A stretch of 64,000 nucleotides of DNA from CAWDDG01 sp963801065. GTDB taxonomy: Bacteria > Actinomycetota > Actinomycetes > Jiangellales > Jiangellaceae. The stretch covers positions 124,001 through 188,000 of the forward strand of contig CAWDDG010000002.1 of the NCBI GenBank assembly GCA_963801065.1. Direction: 5' to 3'. The translations under genes were made by a program, and so were the position numbers. The stretch's first letter is position 1, and the number at the start of each line of letters is the position of its first letter. A model generated the notes under the pieces. It was not told the origin of the DNA. It saw only the letters and a program-made list of their open reading frames with translations, and did not search any database. Below are positions 63,764-64,000 of this stretch, piece after piece.

Positions 63764-64000
63764 ATGGCACGCGCGTCGCCCGGCCGAGATGATCGGCGGC
63801 CAGGGATAGCCCATCGGCGGCTCCGCGCCTCGCGGCTGGCACTGCGCCGCTCGCGCCCTCCACAATCATGACGGGGCGCACTCATCTTCGCGCATGCATC
63901 GAGGCAATGGGGGTCGACAGCGGGCTCTCGAGGCGGTCCAGCGCGACCCTACTTTGGGTCGGCTGTCGGCTTCTCGCGCTCCTAGGGAGATCCCAACAGG
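63764..64000. other. No feature seen at window end
   Basis: 237 bp to the window edge. No supported gene on either strand; the open frames here are short and lack domain-like sequence. Confidence 0.4.

Overview
The window reads as a chromosomal segment of a high-GC actinomycete. Nearly all codons end in G or C, GTG and TTG starts are common, many neighbouring genes overlap as ATGA or GTGA, and several genes look leaderless (a -10-like hexamer 6-8 nt before the start codon). Its backbone is the conserved actinobacterial run, read on the minus strand: leuS, degV, comEA, comEC, holA (facing rpsT), lepA, hemW, hrcA-dnaJ, HIT, phoH-ybeY-CNNM/CBS-cytidine deaminase homologue, era, leuA, recO-uppS. 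A Jiangellales/Propionibacteriales-like host is only a guess from protein style.

Layout. 0-6 kb: a small monooxygenase-like gene, a DUF6703 membrane protein, a divergent XRE-cupin/EamA pair, and a zinc-uptake operon (znuACB plus a TrmH-type methyltransferase) with a Zur-like box over its promoter. 6-12.7 kb: 2H phosphoesterase, uppS, recO, barstar-like protein, MBL hydrolase, leuA with a likely leucine leader peptide, and era. 13-14.8 kb: accessory genes (DinB, RibD/DHFR-like, DUF4287) wedged between era and the cytidine deaminase homologue. 15-22.4 kb: the phoH/ybeY/CNNM operon, HIT, an ECF sigma factor overlapping a membrane GerMN-Gmad2 protein, and dnaJ-hrcA with a CIRCE element. 22.6-31.7 kb: an exported intradiol dioxygenase, DUF4870, hemW, a frameshifted orphan gene between two copies of a ~146-bp repeat, a fatty acyl-CoA synthetase, lepA, a methyltransferase and an orphan PemK/MazF-like gene.

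31.7-40.1 kb is a purine-degradation island between lepA and rpsT: three xanthine-dehydrogenase subunits, a divergent PucR regulator, uricase, HIU hydrolase, OHCU decarboxylase and an 8-oxoguanine deaminase-like gene. Together they predict hypoxanthine/xanthine to urate to allantoin. 40.4-48.9 kb holds rpsT, holA, comEC, comEA, degV and leuS.

From about 36.7 to 46.4 kb almost every gene, including rpsT, holA and leuS, carries one or more single-base indels, nearly all apparent +1 insertions of G or C. Similar single events occur at 25.73 and 30.27 kb. Genes expected to be essential are hit, so the simplest reading is consensus error in this stretch. These genes are annotated as one locus each, with breakpoints.

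49-56.3 kb: VKOR, a metallophosphoesterase, a methyltransferase, a MarR/membrane-protein pair, an S2P protease and a DsbA/peroxiredoxin pair. 56.4-64 kb looks accessory and rearranged: DUF1905, MFS exporter, ECF42-type sigma factor with a YCII/DGPF partner, an N-terminally truncated ohr abutting a C-terminally shortened pirin, TetR, a lower-GC DUF4386 gene, and remnants of an IS701-like transposase and a VOC protein. I saw no rRNA, tRNA, CRISPR array or complete transposon.
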